From NCBI GenBank assembly GCA_017612655.1, contig JAGAFM010000143.1:1-14295 (forward strand): DNA of 14,295 nucleotides, written 5' to 3'. The DNA is from Clostridia bacterium (GTDB lineage Bacteria; Bacillota; Clostridia; Oscillospirales; CAG-272). The notes below the pieces were generated by a model. It searched no databases. It saw nothing but the letters and a program-made list of their open reading frames with translations, and was not told where the DNA came from. Positions 1 through 7,688 of the stretch are shown here, piece by piece; position 1 is the first letter of the stretch, and each line of letters starts with the position of its first letter. A program made the translations under genes and the position numbers.

Positions 1-1
1 G

Positions 2-271
2 GTCACGCTCGGGAAGGATGGTTCTTGTTTTGCCACTTCCTGCGGGGCGAGGGGATACATTCCCGCGCACCCCGCCAAAGCCGTCGACACCACCGGGGCC
101 GGTGATACTTTCTTCGGAACCTTTCTCCACGAAGTATCCGTCCATTCTCTGGATCTCCGGGACGGAACAGCCGTCCGTCACGCAGTGGAACTAGCCACCA
201 AGGCGGCCGCTCTCAGTACGGAACGCAAAGGCGGCGCCCCGTCCATCCCGGAATACGGAAAACTGATCTGA
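2..271 (+). CDS. PfkB-family carbohydrate kinase, C-terminal part (5' end off window)
   Basis: This is the last 89 codons of a sugar kinase of the ribokinase/PfkB family, open from the left edge to a TGA stop. The family signature DTTGAGDTF lies at fragment residues 29-37. The Asp closing GAGD (residue 35) is the catalytic base that activates the sugar hydroxyl in this family, and the preceding Gly-Ala-Gly forms the anion hole. Downstream the fragment reads ELATKAAALSTERKGG and then a P-S-I-P stretch. This matches the usual C-terminus, with the helix next to the ATP adenine and a final loop ending in IP. The tail resembles fructokinases and ribokinases more than phosphofructokinases, but the substrate cannot be decided because the sugar-binding N-terminal half is missing. 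A possible terminator follows at 310-362, so this gene may belong to a separate transcript from ftsK. Confidence 0.9.
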   Translation, partial: VTLGKDGSCFATSCGARGYIPAHPAKAVDTTGAGDTFFGTFLHEVSVHSLDLRDGTAVRHAVELATKAAALSTERKGGAPSIPEYGKLI

Positions 272-309
272 TCCGGCCTGTCCGGAGCGATCCCCTGCAT
301 GAGCCATTC

Positions 310-362
310 TCCGCCGCACCGGCTCCGGCAAACGGAGGGACAGACGGCGGAATCTGATTTTT
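310..362 (+). terminator. Possible intrinsic terminator or leader hairpin upstream of ftsK
   Basis: A nested hairpin is visible. The outer arms TCCGCCG (310-316) and CGGCGGA (345-351) pair over 7 bp. Inside them CTCCG (323-327) and CGGAG (333-337) pair around a GCAAA loop. Five T residues follow at 358-362, six bases after the stem. The offset of the T run makes it a mediocre terminator. It sits between the kinase stop and the ftsK ribosome binding site, so it could end the kinase transcript or act as a leader structure. The whole 272-377 gap shows no convincing -35/-10 pair. Confidence 0.35.
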
Positions 363-363
363 G

Positions 364-370
364 AAGGAGG
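364..370 (+). promoter_or_regulatory. Strong ribosome binding site for ftsK (decides a TTG start)
   Basis: AAGGAGG lies 7 bases upstream of the TTG at 378-380. No in-frame ATG is available near this position, so this site is the main reason for choosing the TTG start. Confidence 0.85.
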
Positions 371-377
371 AACTCCT

Positions 378-3218
378 TTGGCAAAAAAGTCTAAGAAATC
401 CTCAAAGAAGAGCGGAAACTCCGGGAAAGGGGAAACCCGCTCCGTGAAGCAGTCAGCGAAAAACAAGAAGGATGCGCCCGGGACCCAGGAAGGAAAAGGC
501 CGGAAGGAACAGACCGCGAAACAGCCGCCGAAAGACCTGACCCTGATCCTGATTCTCTGGTCCGGTCTGTTTTTCATCATCGGACTAGCTTTTTTGATCA
601 GCATGGCTTTTCCCGGCTGGCTGGGAGCCGTCGGGGAACCGCTGAACGGCTTTCTGCGCGGTGTGTGCGGATATGCAGGCTACGCTGCAGCGATCTTTTT
701 CATTTTGGGTTCCCTCTTCTTGAGGGGAGATGTCATCAACCGGCGCAACGTTTTTCTTAAGATCGTCTTTGCGCTGGTCACCGTCTCCATTATCGCCATG
801 TACTTCCATATCGGAGTCGGGAATGACCCTGTTTTTGATTCCGATTCCATCGGCAATTACTGTGCCGCTCTTTACAGACAGGGAAGCATCGGTTTCGGCG
901 GAGGAATTCTCGGCGGGATTTTCTTCAGCATCTTCGGCTTCCTCGGAACATTCGGACTGTTTCTCATCTCCATCCCCGTTCTTCTGCTGACCACGCTCGG
1001 CTTTTTCGGGATGACACCCATTTCCTTTTTCGGAAGAATCCGGTACCTTTTCAATGTCGCCAGGACCCGCAGAGATCAGGCGGAGGAAGCCGCCAGACCG
1101 GCCCGGGAGGCCAGACGCGCAGAAGAAGATCAGCGCAGGCAGGCCGCCGAGGCGCTTGCCCTTCAGCATCAGAACTACAAGCAGGAACGCATGGCCGAGC
1201 GCCGACGCGCCCGCCAGCTCGCCCAGGAGCAGCGCGCCGCGGAGATCGAGGCACGACGCAAAAAATCCATGGATCCGGATCTGTACGTAGGCCTCGGAAC
1301 CCCGGCCGCCCGATCCGTTTCCGAAACGTCCCCCTCCGGGCAGCAGCAGCCGGTCTTCGCACCGGAAATCCGGGATGACGATTTTACCGACAAGAAGAGA
1401 AAAAAACCGTCCGCGGTAAAACCGGAAGCTGCAGAAACAGAGAAGATCTCCACGCCTTCCGTCCAATCCGATCCCTCTCCTGAAATCGGACCGCCCCCGG
1501 CGTCGCGGGATAGTCTTCCCGGATTCCCGGAGTCGACGGAACCCCTTTCCGAAACCTCTACAGCCGGTGAAGAGGGCGAGGACATTTCCAGTCCCCTTCC
1601 GGATCAAACCGAGGCAGCTTCGGCGGCTCCTTCGGAAGCGCTGGACGAGACAGCCCAGCTGCTCGCCTCGCTCAACGCAGCCTATCAGCTGGATTCCGAT
1701 CGCAAGCCCGCGCCGGAGCCTCCTCCCCCTCCGCCTTATCTGTTTCCTCCGGTTTCCCTTCTGCACTCAGACCTGAACCAGACCAGTGAAGACACTTCGC
1801 AGGAACTGAGAGAAAATGGGGAGCGGCTGGTGGAAATTCTGAAAAGTTTCCATGTCAACACCCGTGTCGTTGCCGTCTCCAGAGGCCCCACGATTACCCG
1901 GTATGAACTGCAGCCCGACGCAGGCGTCAGGGTCCGATCCGTTGCGAATCTGGTCGATGACATCGCACTCGGGATGGCGGCAAGCGGTATCCGAATCGAG
2001 GCACCGATTCCCGGGAAGAGTGCAATCGGCGTAGAAGTGCCCAACCGCAACGTGGCCACCGTGTATATCCGTTCCCTGATTGACACCCCCGCCTTTCGTT
2101 CCGCGAAAAGCAAACTGACCACCTGCTTGGGAATGGATGTTGCCGGCGCGCCGATTTACCTCGATATTGCGAAAATGCCCCATCTTCTCATTTCCGGTGC
2201 CACCGGAATGGGAAAATCGGTCTGTATCAACTCCCTGATTATTTCCCTGCTGTACAAAGCGGCACCCGAAGACTGCCGTCTGATCCTGATTGATCCGAAG
2301 AAAGTGGAACTGAACATGTACAGCGGGATTCCCCATCTTCTGGTTCCGGTTGTTTCCGATCCCAAAAAGGCCGCGGGTTCCCTTCACTGGGCAGTGACCG
2401 AAATGGAGCGCAGGTTTGAACTGATCGAAGATGTCGGAATGCGGAATATCCAGGGCTATAACGACATCACCAAAAACGATCCTGACCGCGAGCATCTTCC
2501 CCATATTGTCATCATTATCGACGAGCTCGCCGATCTCATGATGACCGCCCCCGATGATGTCGAGCAAAACATCTGCCGTCTCGCTCAGAAGGCACGGGCT
2601 GCCGGGATGCACCTCGTGATCGGTACCCAGCGTCCCTCCGTCGACGTCATTACCGGACTGATCAAGGCCAACGTTCCTTCCAGAATCGCTTTCCACGTTT
2701 CCTCTCAAATGGACTCCCGCGTGATTCTGGACATCTCCGGCGCGGAGAAACTTCTCGGACGCGGAGACATGCTTTATGCTCCGGTCGGTTCCTCCAAGCC
2801 GACCCGTGTTCAGGGCGCCTTCGTTTCCGAGGAAGAGATCGACGACATAACCGCGTTCATCAAGCAGAACTCCGGCCAGATCGAGTACTCCGAAGCGATC
2901 ATCAGCACCATCGACAAGGAAGCCGCTCTCTGCGGCCAGAAAAAAGGATCTCATCCCGATTCCGAGGGAGAGGATTCTCTGGACGGAGACGGAGACCCGA
3001 TGCTGATCAATGCGCTCGAACTGGCGCTCGAATCGGGCAAGATTTCCACTTCCCTGATCCAGCGCCGCCTGTCTCTCGGCTATGGCCACGCGGCAAAACT
3101 GATTGATCTGATGGAACAGAAAGGATATGTCAGCGCTCCTGACGGGCAGAAACCGCGTCAGGTGCTGATTACAAGGGAACAGTATCAGGAAATGCGGATG
3201 CGAAGCGACCCTTCCTGA
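378..3218 (+). CDS. ftsK: DNA translocase FtsK/SpoIIIE
   Basis: This is a 946-residue septal, membrane-anchored DNA pump that moves chromosome termini across the closing division or sporulation septum. The start is TTG behind a perfect AAGGAGG. Residues 1-50 are very Lys-rich and cytoplasmic. Hydrophobic segments at about 53-79, 92-116, 125-145 and 172-211 form the four-pass (possibly five-pass) anchor. A highly charged, coiled-coil-like stretch (about 228-297) and a long acidic Pro/Ser linker (about 300-450) follow. The FtsK alpha domain starts near the PPPPPPYLFPP segment. The RecA-like motor has Walker A GATGMGKS (607-614, Lys613) and Walker B VIIIDE ending at Asp715-Glu716. The gamma winged-helix domain, which reads polar DNA sequences, is at about 874-946. 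Methionine occupies the Walker A position usually filled by Ser. Whether the protein serves division, sporulation or both cannot be told from sequence; spoIIIE is an equally valid name. Confidence 0.97.
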   Translation: MAKKSKKSSKKSGNSGKGETRSVKQSAKNKKDAPGTQEGKGRKEQTAKQPPKDLTLILILWSGLFFIIGLAFLISMAFPGWLGAVGEPLNGFLRGVCGYAGYAAAIFFILGSLFLRGDVINRRNVFLKIVFALVTVSIIAMYFHIGVGNDPVFDSDSIGNYCAALYRQGSIGFGGGILGGIFFSIFGFLGTFGLFLISIPVLLLTTLGFFGMTPISFFGRIRYLFNVARTRRDQAEEAARPAREARRAEEDQRRQAAEALALQHQNYKQERMAERRRARQLAQEQRAAEIEARRKKSMDPDLYVGLGTPAARSVSETSPSGQQQPVFAPEIRDDDFTDKKRKKPSAVKPEAAETEKISTPSVQSDPSPEIGPPPASRDSLPGFPESTEPLSETSTAGEEGEDISSPLPDQTEAASAAPSEALDETAQLLASLNAAYQLDSDRKPAPEPPPPPPYLFPPVSLLHSDLNQTSEDTSQELRENGERLVEILKSFHVNTRVVAVSRGPTITRYELQPDAGVRVRSVANLVDDIALGMAASGIRIEAPIPGKSAIGVEVPNRNVATVYIRSLIDTPAFRSAKSKLTTCLGMDVAGAPIYLDIAKMPHLLISGATGMGKSVCINSLIISLLYKAAPEDCRLILIDPKKVELNMYSGIPHLLVPVVSDPKKAAGSLHWAVTEMERRFELIEDVGMRNIQGYNDITKNDPDREHLPHIVIIIDELADLMMTAPDDVEQNICRLAQKARAAGMHLVIGTQRPSVDVITGLIKANVPSRIAFHVSSQMDSRVILDISGAEKLLGRGDMLYAPVGSSKPTRVQGAFVSEEEIDDITAFIKQNSGQIEYSEAIISTIDKEAALCGQKKGSHPDSEGEDSLDGDGDPMLINALELALESGKISTSLIQRRLSLGYGHAAKLIDLMEQKGYVSAPDGQKPRQVLITREQYQEMRMRSDPS

Positions 3219-3237
3219 TTCCCCCGAGGTTGATTTC

Positions 3238-3924
3238 ATGAGTTTTTTTATTGCGATTGACGGCCTGGACGGGTCAGGGAAACACACCCAGACCTCTCTC
3301 CTCTGCCAGTGGCTCCGGGAACAAGGCAGGGAGGTTTGCGCCCTTTCTTTCCCCTGCTACGGGAAAAAGAGCGCAATTCCCGCCGAAATGTATCTCAACG
3401 GGGAACTGGGCGGGAAGCCCGAAGACACCAATGCCTTCGCCGCCTCCGTCCTCTTCTCGGTTGACCGGTATCTGTCCTACCGGATAGACTGGAAGGAACT
3501 GGCTGACAGAAAAGACGCTGTCATTGTATCCGACCGCTATTCCACGGCAAATGCCGTCCATCAGCTTTCCAAGATGCCGAGGAGTGAGTGGGAGTCGTTT
3601 TTGTCCTGGCTGTGGGATTTCGAGTTTCAAAAGCTCGGCCTTCCGAAGCCGGATCTGGTTCTCTACCTGGAGATGCCTCCCTCCGTTTCCAGAAAACTGA
3701 TCGTGTCCCGATCCGAAGAAACGGGAAGAAAACAGGATATTCACGAGATGGATTTCTCGCATCTGGAAAAGAGCTACGCTGCCGCTCTCTATGCCGCGGA
3801 CGCACTCGGATGGGATACCATCCACTGTGCGGAAAACGGAGAACCGCGGTCGATTCCCGACATTCAGGAGGAGATCCGCGCACACGTTGCAAGTGCTTTG
3901 AAAAACGAGGACGCAATACGATGA
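3238..3924 (+). CDS. tmk: Thymidylate kinase (dTMP kinase)
   Basis: This 228-residue cytoplasmic enzyme phosphorylates dTMP to dTDP with ATP, an essential step to dTTP. The P-loop reads DGLDGSGKHTQ (residues 8-18, Lys15). SFPCYG at 37-42 matches the F-P-x-Y element of the family, and SDRYSTANA (98-106) carries the DRY motif that contacts the substrate phosphate. The LID region around 158-170 ends in QDIHE. There is no Arg in the P-loop, and basic residues occur in the LID, as in the bacterial class. His16 after the P-loop Lys is a departure from the usual Ser/Thr. The protein is slightly longer than the usual 205-215 residues. The ATG at 3238 has GAGG at 3226-3229, and it begins 19 bases after the ftsK stop. 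Its stop overlaps the next start as ATGA, which implies translational coupling. Confidence 0.95.
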   Translation: MSFFIAIDGLDGSGKHTQTSLLCQWLREQGREVCALSFPCYGKKSAIPAEMYLNGELGGKPEDTNAFAASVLFSVDRYLSYRIDWKELADRKDAVIVSDRYSTANAVHQLSKMPRSEWESFLSWLWDFEFQKLGLPKPDLVLYLEMPPSVSRKLIVSRSEETGRKQDIHEMDFSHLEKSYAAALYAADALGWDTIHCAENGEPRSIPDIQEEIRAHVASALKNEDAIR

Positions 3925-4463
3925 TTTATCTATTTCTGGCAGACGGATTTGAAGAAACGGAAGCCATAACGCCTTTGGATCTGATCCGGAGGGCAGGCGG
4001 GGAAATCCGCACCGTCGGTGTTCCCGGGACACGAGTCACCGGTTCTCACGGAATCACCGTGGAAGCGGACCTTTCCCTTTCGGATTTTCAGATCGACGAC
4101 TCCATTGAAATGCTGATCCTCCCGGGAGGAATGCCGGGAACCGTGAATCTCGATTCCGCCCCGAAGGTCCACGAGGCAATCCGCTTCGCAGCGGAGCGGG
4201 GACTTCCCATCGGGGCAATCTGTGCTGCTCCCTCCATTCTGGGGAGAATCGGGCTGCTATCCGGTCATGCCGCGGTCTGCTATCCAGGGTTCGAAGATCA
4301 GCTGATCGGCGCGGAGATCTCCGCGAAGTCCGTCGTGGTGGATGAAAATCTGATTACGGCTAAGGGAATGGGCGTCGCCTTGGAATTCGGTTTGTGTCTC
4401 GTAGAGGTTCTTTTCGGAGAAGATGAGGCGAAACGGATCCGGGAATCCGTTCAGTCTTCCTGA
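3921..4463 (+). CDS. DJ-1/PfpI family protein (YajL/ThiJ type)
   Basis: This 180-residue single-domain protein belongs to the DJ-1/YajL branch of the class I glutamine amidotransferase-like fold. The nucleophile is Cys101 in AICAAPS. The partner Glu14, in GFEETEA, corresponds to Glu18 of human DJ-1, which tunes the cysteine acidity. The LILPGG strand-turn (65-70) is also typical. Members act in oxidative or carbonyl stress protection, with glyoxalase or chaperone activities reported; the deglycase role is disputed. The substrate here is unknown. The ATG at 3921 overlaps the tmk stop as ATGA and has GAGG at 3907-3910. The reading frame is open upstream to 3588, but that part lies wholly inside tmk and does not resemble the family, so it is excluded. 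The length matches the family norm of 180-190 residues. Confidence 0.93.
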   Translation: MIYLFLADGFEETEAITPLDLIRRAGGEIRTVGVPGTRVTGSHGITVEADLSLSDFQIDDSIEMLILPGGMPGTVNLDSAPKVHEAIRFAAERGLPIGAICAAPSILGRIGLLSGHAAVCYPGFEDQLIGAEISAKSVVVDENLITAKGMGVALEFGLCLVEVLFGEDEAKRIRESVQSS

Positions 4464-4467
4464 CGCA

Positions 4468-5064
4468 GTGGCCACCGGTCTGTCAGCGGAAAAAGCCGTC
4501 CTGCGGCACCGTTTCCGCAACCTCCGGAGTTCTCTCCCGGAACCACGCCGGGAACAGCTGAATTCCCGCATCTGCGACCTTTTTCTGGGAACGGAAGAAT
4601 ACCGGAACGCCGATGTCCTGCTTCTGTACGCCTCCCTTCCGGAAGAGGTCGATCTCTCCCGGATCGAACGGCAGGCCCGCAAAGACGGAAAACAAATCGC
4701 CTTTCCTCTCTGCAACCCGGAGGCCTCGACCCTTTCGTTCCGTTTGACGGAATCAGCCTCCGACTTGATTCCCGGATTTTTCGGAATTCCGGAACCCCGT
4801 CCGGATACCCGGGCGCTCCCCCTGCAAGGGATCCCGTCCGACCGTTCCGTCTGCGTGGTTCCCGGGATTGTCTTCGACCGAAAAGGATTCCGGATCGGCT
4901 TCGGAAAAGGGTATTATGACCGTTTCCTTCCCTCTTTTCCCGGAACCCGGGTCGGACTCGCCTTCGATTGCTGCGTTGTTCCCTCCCTTCCTGCGGAACC
5001 TTTTGACCAAGCTGTCTCACTTCTCGTTACCGAAAAAGGAGTTTTGACTGTCCATGAGTGTTAG
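4468..5064 (+). CDS. 5-formyltetrahydrofolate cyclo-ligase (5,10-methenyl-THF synthetase)
   Basis: This cytoplasmic enzyme uses ATP to convert 5-formyl-THF to 5,10-methenyl-THF, returning stored folate to the one-carbon pool. With the GTG start chosen here it has 198 residues. The hallmark GFGKGYYDR (144-152) is preceded by VVPGIVFDRKGF, and IPEP lies near 107-110. All three are characteristic of the family. The N-terminal basic helix (AEKAVLRHRFRNLR) is where family members normally begin, which favours GTG 4468, five bases after the DJ-1 stop. An in-frame ATG at 4423 would add 15 residues inside the DJ-1 gene, with GGAG only 3 bases upstream. Neither start has an ideal ribosome binding site, so the start is uncertain while the rest is secure. 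The B. subtilis counterpart is YqgN. Its 3' end overlaps the next gene by 11 bases. Confidence 0.93.
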   Translation: MATGLSAEKAVLRHRFRNLRSSLPEPRREQLNSRICDLFLGTEEYRNADVLLLYASLPEEVDLSRIERQARKDGKQIAFPLCNPEASTLSFRLTESASDLIPGFFGIPEPRPDTRALPLQGIPSDRSVCVVPGIVFDRKGFRIGFGKGYYDRFLPSFPGTRVGLAFDCCVVPSLPAEPFDQAVSLLVTEKGVLTVHEC

Positions 5065-6004
5065 AAGGGCGCTTACCGTTCCCCTGCTCCCGCTCTTCGT
5101 GTTCGCCGCTCTGTTCTTTTCGGAGCAGATTGACATGAACCGGCTGATGGGATCCCGTGGCGCATATCTTTCCTTTGTCATCATCCAGCTGCTCTGCATC
5201 TACCTTCCGGTGGTCTTTTACTGCAAGGCGAGAGAAATCGTCACGGCGTCCCACCTGAAGATCCGACCGTTCGGACTGGAAAAAGCTGTTTTTCTGCTCT
5301 TTTCGGTTTTCTTCATGATCTTCGCCATGACTGCCGTGGAACTCGTCATGCAGTCCATAGGCGTCGGAGACGGCCTCTATGCACACTCCGTCTTCCATCT
5401 GTACGGAAGAGATCTTCCCGATTTGGGAACGAATGTCTACGATACGCTCTATATCGCCGTAGTTTTTGCGGTCATGCCCGCTCTCGGAGAGGAACTTCTG
5501 TTCCGTTCCGTTCTGTTCTCGGAATACGAATCTCTCGGTGCGCCTGCCGCAATCTTTCTAACCGCTCTTCTTCACGCGTTCCTTCCGATGAATTTCACCT
5601 CCCTTCTCCCCTCTTTTGTCGGAGGCCTGATTCTCGGGTTTACCGTTTACATCACACAATCCGTCCTTGCCTCTCTTGCCGTACACTTTCTGTATAATCT
5701 GTACGCGCTGTTCATTCAGGAGTACATCTGGGCTTACATTTCAAAGCCGGAGAACACTCTTTTCTTCGCCATTCTGCTTTCCGCCGCACTTCTGTTCTCG
5801 CTGATCCTGATTCTTTCGCAGGCGGAACATGTCATGTACGGAAAGGGAATCCGGTCCGAATATGCCCCTTCCTACGTTTCGGTCGACGTGGAAACCCGGC
5901 GTTTCTTCTGTCCCGATCGAAAGTACATCGCGATAGCCTTCATTTCTCCAACATTTATCCTTTGCGCCGTTCTTTTTGTCATCCGTGCCGCAGGCTGGTT
6001 CTGA
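5054..6004 (+). CDS. CPBP family intramembrane glutamic endopeptidase (Abi/Rce1-like)
   Basis: This is a 316-residue polytopic membrane protein. The CPBP (CAAX protease and bacteriocin-processing) motifs are all present: GEELLFR with Glu146, Glu147 and Arg151; the F-x-x-x-x-x-H element ending at His174; and HFLYN with His211 and Asn215. These Glu and His residues form the metal-free or water-activating active site of Rce1-type proteases. Hydrophobic segments run at about 8-23, 37-56, 77-100, 132-150, 160-178, 184-204, 206-222, 236-255 and 292-313. The protease core ends near 225. The last 90 residues add two further membrane segments with a polar loop between them, which is longer than a minimal CPBP protein. 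The substrate is unknown; relatives handle prenylated or peptide substrates or confer bacteriocin immunity. The ATG at 5054 overlaps the cyclo-ligase by 11 bases, with AAGGAG 12 bases upstream. Confidence 0.9.
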   Translation: MSVRRALTVPLLPLFVFAALFFSEQIDMNRLMGSRGAYLSFVIIQLLCIYLPVVFYCKAREIVTASHLKIRPFGLEKAVFLLFSVFFMIFAMTAVELVMQSIGVGDGLYAHSVFHLYGRDLPDLGTNVYDTLYIAVVFAVMPALGEELLFRSVLFSEYESLGAPAAIFLTALLHAFLPMNFTSLLPSFVGGLILGFTVYITQSVLASLAVHFLYNLYALFIQEYIWAYISKPENTLFFAILLSAALLFSLILILSQAEHVMYGKGIRSEYAPSYVSVDVETRRFFCPDRKYIAIAFISPTFILCAVLFVIRAAGWF

Positions 6005-6040
6005 TCCGGATGGTTTCCGAACACCGCTGACAAGCACGAG

Positions 6041-6046
6041 AAAGGA
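6041..6046 (+). promoter_or_regulatory. Ribosome binding site for mltG
   Basis: AAAGGA lies 10 bases before the ATG at 6057. It supports that start over a frame extension reaching back to 5976 inside the CPBP gene. Confidence 0.65.
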
Positions 6047-6056
6047 TGTACCGTTC

Positions 6057-7688
6057 ATGCCAACAGACGATCATAATCAGAACCCTGTTCCCTTCGACGC
6101 TCTTTCGGAAGAGGAAAAGCGGAATGCCCTCCTACTCCTCTCCCGGGGGAAACTGTCGGAAGAGGAAAAGCGGGTGTTTGCGGAGTCCTGCCGATCCAGC
6201 ACCTCCCTTACCGACACGGAAAAAAAGCGGATCAAACAGGCATTTGCTCTCAGCAGTATGACAGAGGAAGAGCGAAAAGATTTCTTCGCCAGAAGACACG
6301 CCTCCGCTCCCAGGCAGGACGGAACTCCGGAGTCTTCCGAAGGGGGAATCCGTCAAACCGCTTCCGAACAGCCTCCGCAGAATGACGCAGAGAGGCGGGA
6401 AGAACAGACTGCCCCGCGGGAAGGGGTCCATCCGAATCCCTCCGTCCAGTCCGATGCTTCTTCCGCTTCCGGGCGCACTTCTTCCACCGAACGTCAGGCT
6501 ACTCCGGAAGAGATCCGGAAGAACGCCGTGGTCGACCTTCACAAGGGACGGGACGAGCGGAAGCAGAGACAGAAGAAAGATCGAAAAGAAGCGAAGGAAA
6601 CGTACGAAAGCGATTCCGGCAGCACAACCGTGACGTCCCTTTTGAAAGGAATCGTCTATATCGTTGCGGTTCTGGTCATATCCGCCTTTCTCTCCTGGAG
6701 CATCATCACCATCGGGAATGATATCTATGCCTTCGTCAAGAGCGACGCGACGGTCAAAGTGGTGATTACCGAGGACATGACCGTTAAGGATGTCGCGCAG
6801 ATGCTGTACGAAAACGGCGTCATCAAGTTTCCCACCGTCTACGAGCTCTATATCCGGATAAAGAACCGAAATACCAACTATCTGGTAGGGGAATACGAAG
6901 TTTCCCCCTCTATGAACTACAAGCAGCTCAACAACACCTTCACCTACGTGGAATCCACCCGGCAGCAGGTTATCATCACCATCCCGGAAGGATACACCGT
7001 GGACCAGATCATCGACCTATTCCTGTCTTACGGAATCGGAACCAGGGAAGGATTTGTGGATGCGATCAACAATTATCCGTTTGAGGGATACCGTTTCCTG
7101 GATGAACTGTCCGCAACGACTCTGGACCCCCAGAGAAAATATCGTCTCGAGGGATATCTGTTCCCGGATACATACTATTTCTTCTCGGATTCCACGGAAG
7201 CAGCCGTGATTTACAAGATGCTCGACAACTTCCAGCGCAAAGTCACCGACGCCCACTACGACCGTGCGAAAACGCTCGGCTATACCATGGATCAGATTAT
7301 CACTCTCGCCTCCATGATTCAGGGCGAAGGTTCCACGCTTTCCGATTTTGAAAACATCTCCTCCGTATTCCACAACCGTCTGGATCACGCTTCCATCTAC
7401 CCCAAGCTCCAGTCGGACGCAACCCTCCAGTACGTCATGAAAAACCGTACTGCGGATATCACGGCGGAAGACCTCGTAATTGACTCAAAATACAACACCT
7501 ACCTGTACGACGGGCTTCCCCCGAGCGCTGTCTGCAACCCCTCTCTGGACGCTATCGACTGCGCTCTCTATCCGGCAGAAACCAAATATTACTACTTCAT
7601 CGCTGACCGCAGCGGCGTCACGCACTTCTCCGAGACGCTGCAGGAGCACGAAGCGCTTCGGAAGGAGTTTTACGGATCCGACTCATGA
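6057..7688 (+). CDS. mltG: Endolytic murein transglycosylase MltG (YceG family)
   Basis: This 543-residue single-pass membrane protein cleaves nascent glycan strands and is thought to set glycan length or release strands from the synthase. The catalytic Glu is Glu424 in ASMIQGEG, aligned with the second Glu of the E. coli ASIVEKE motif. The one transmembrane helix lies at about 196-220, so the C-terminal YceG domain is outside the cell. It starts with a LysM-like region (about 231-300), followed by the catalytic part with the GYLFPDTYYF signature. The cytoplasmic N-terminus (about 195 residues) is long for this family. It contains four tandem helical units beginning LSEEEKR, LSEEEKR, LTDTEKK and MTEEERK (16-83), then a disordered Ser/Glu/Gln/Pro stretch and a basic segment just before the membrane. 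The gene follows the CPBP stop by 52 bases and overlaps the next start as ATGA. Confidence 0.95.
   Translation: MPTDDHNQNPVPFDALSEEEKRNALLLLSRGKLSEEEKRVFAESCRSSTSLTDTEKKRIKQAFALSSMTEEERKDFFARRHASAPRQDGTPESSEGGIRQTASEQPPQNDAERREEQTAPREGVHPNPSVQSDASSASGRTSSTERQATPEEIRKNAVVDLHKGRDERKQRQKKDRKEAKETYESDSGSTTVTSLLKGIVYIVAVLVISAFLSWSIITIGNDIYAFVKSDATVKVVITEDMTVKDVAQMLYENGVIKFPTVYELYIRIKNRNTNYLVGEYEVSPSMNYKQLNNTFTYVESTRQQVIITIPEGYTVDQIIDLFLSYGIGTREGFVDAINNYPFEGYRFLDELSATTLDPQRKYRLEGYLFPDTYYFFSDSTEAAVIYKMLDNFQRKVTDAHYDRAKTLGYTMDQIITLASMIQGEGSTLSDFENISSVFHNRLDHASIYPKLQSDATLQYVMKNRTADITAEDLVIDSKYNTYLYDGLPPSAVCNPSLDAIDCALYPAETKYYYFIADRSGVTHFSETLQEHEALRKEFYGSDS
6105..6173 (+). repeat. Direct 18-bp repeat inside mltG, copies 51 bases apart
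   Basis: TCGGAAGAGGAAAAGCGG occurs exactly at 6105-6122 and again at 6156-6173. It encodes the core of the first two units of a four-unit protein repeat in the cytoplasmic part of MltG. The 51-base period equals 17 codons. The third and fourth units are recognisable only at protein level, so they are older or more diverged. Confidence 0.85.

Noticed and set aside
1401..1407. A7 run in the ftsK linker, considered as a slippage or programmed frameshift site (similarly the A7 at 10975-10981 in topB).
   Set aside because: Both genes continue in one frame with intact downstream domains, and no stimulatory structure or useful alternative frame was evident.
585..1766. Arg/Gly-rich minus-strand open frame opposite the FtsK membrane and linker region.
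   Set aside because: The composition is that of antisense translation, and there is no start signal.
1767..3287. Long open frame on the minus strand opposite ftsK (506 codons).
   Set aside because: It lies opposite a certain gene, shows no recognisable motif, and has the odd residue make-up expected from the complement of a GC-biased coding strand.
3588..3920. Upstream extension of the DJ-1 reading frame.
   Set aside because: It lies inside tmk out of frame, while the ATGA-overlap start gives the normal family length and N-terminus.
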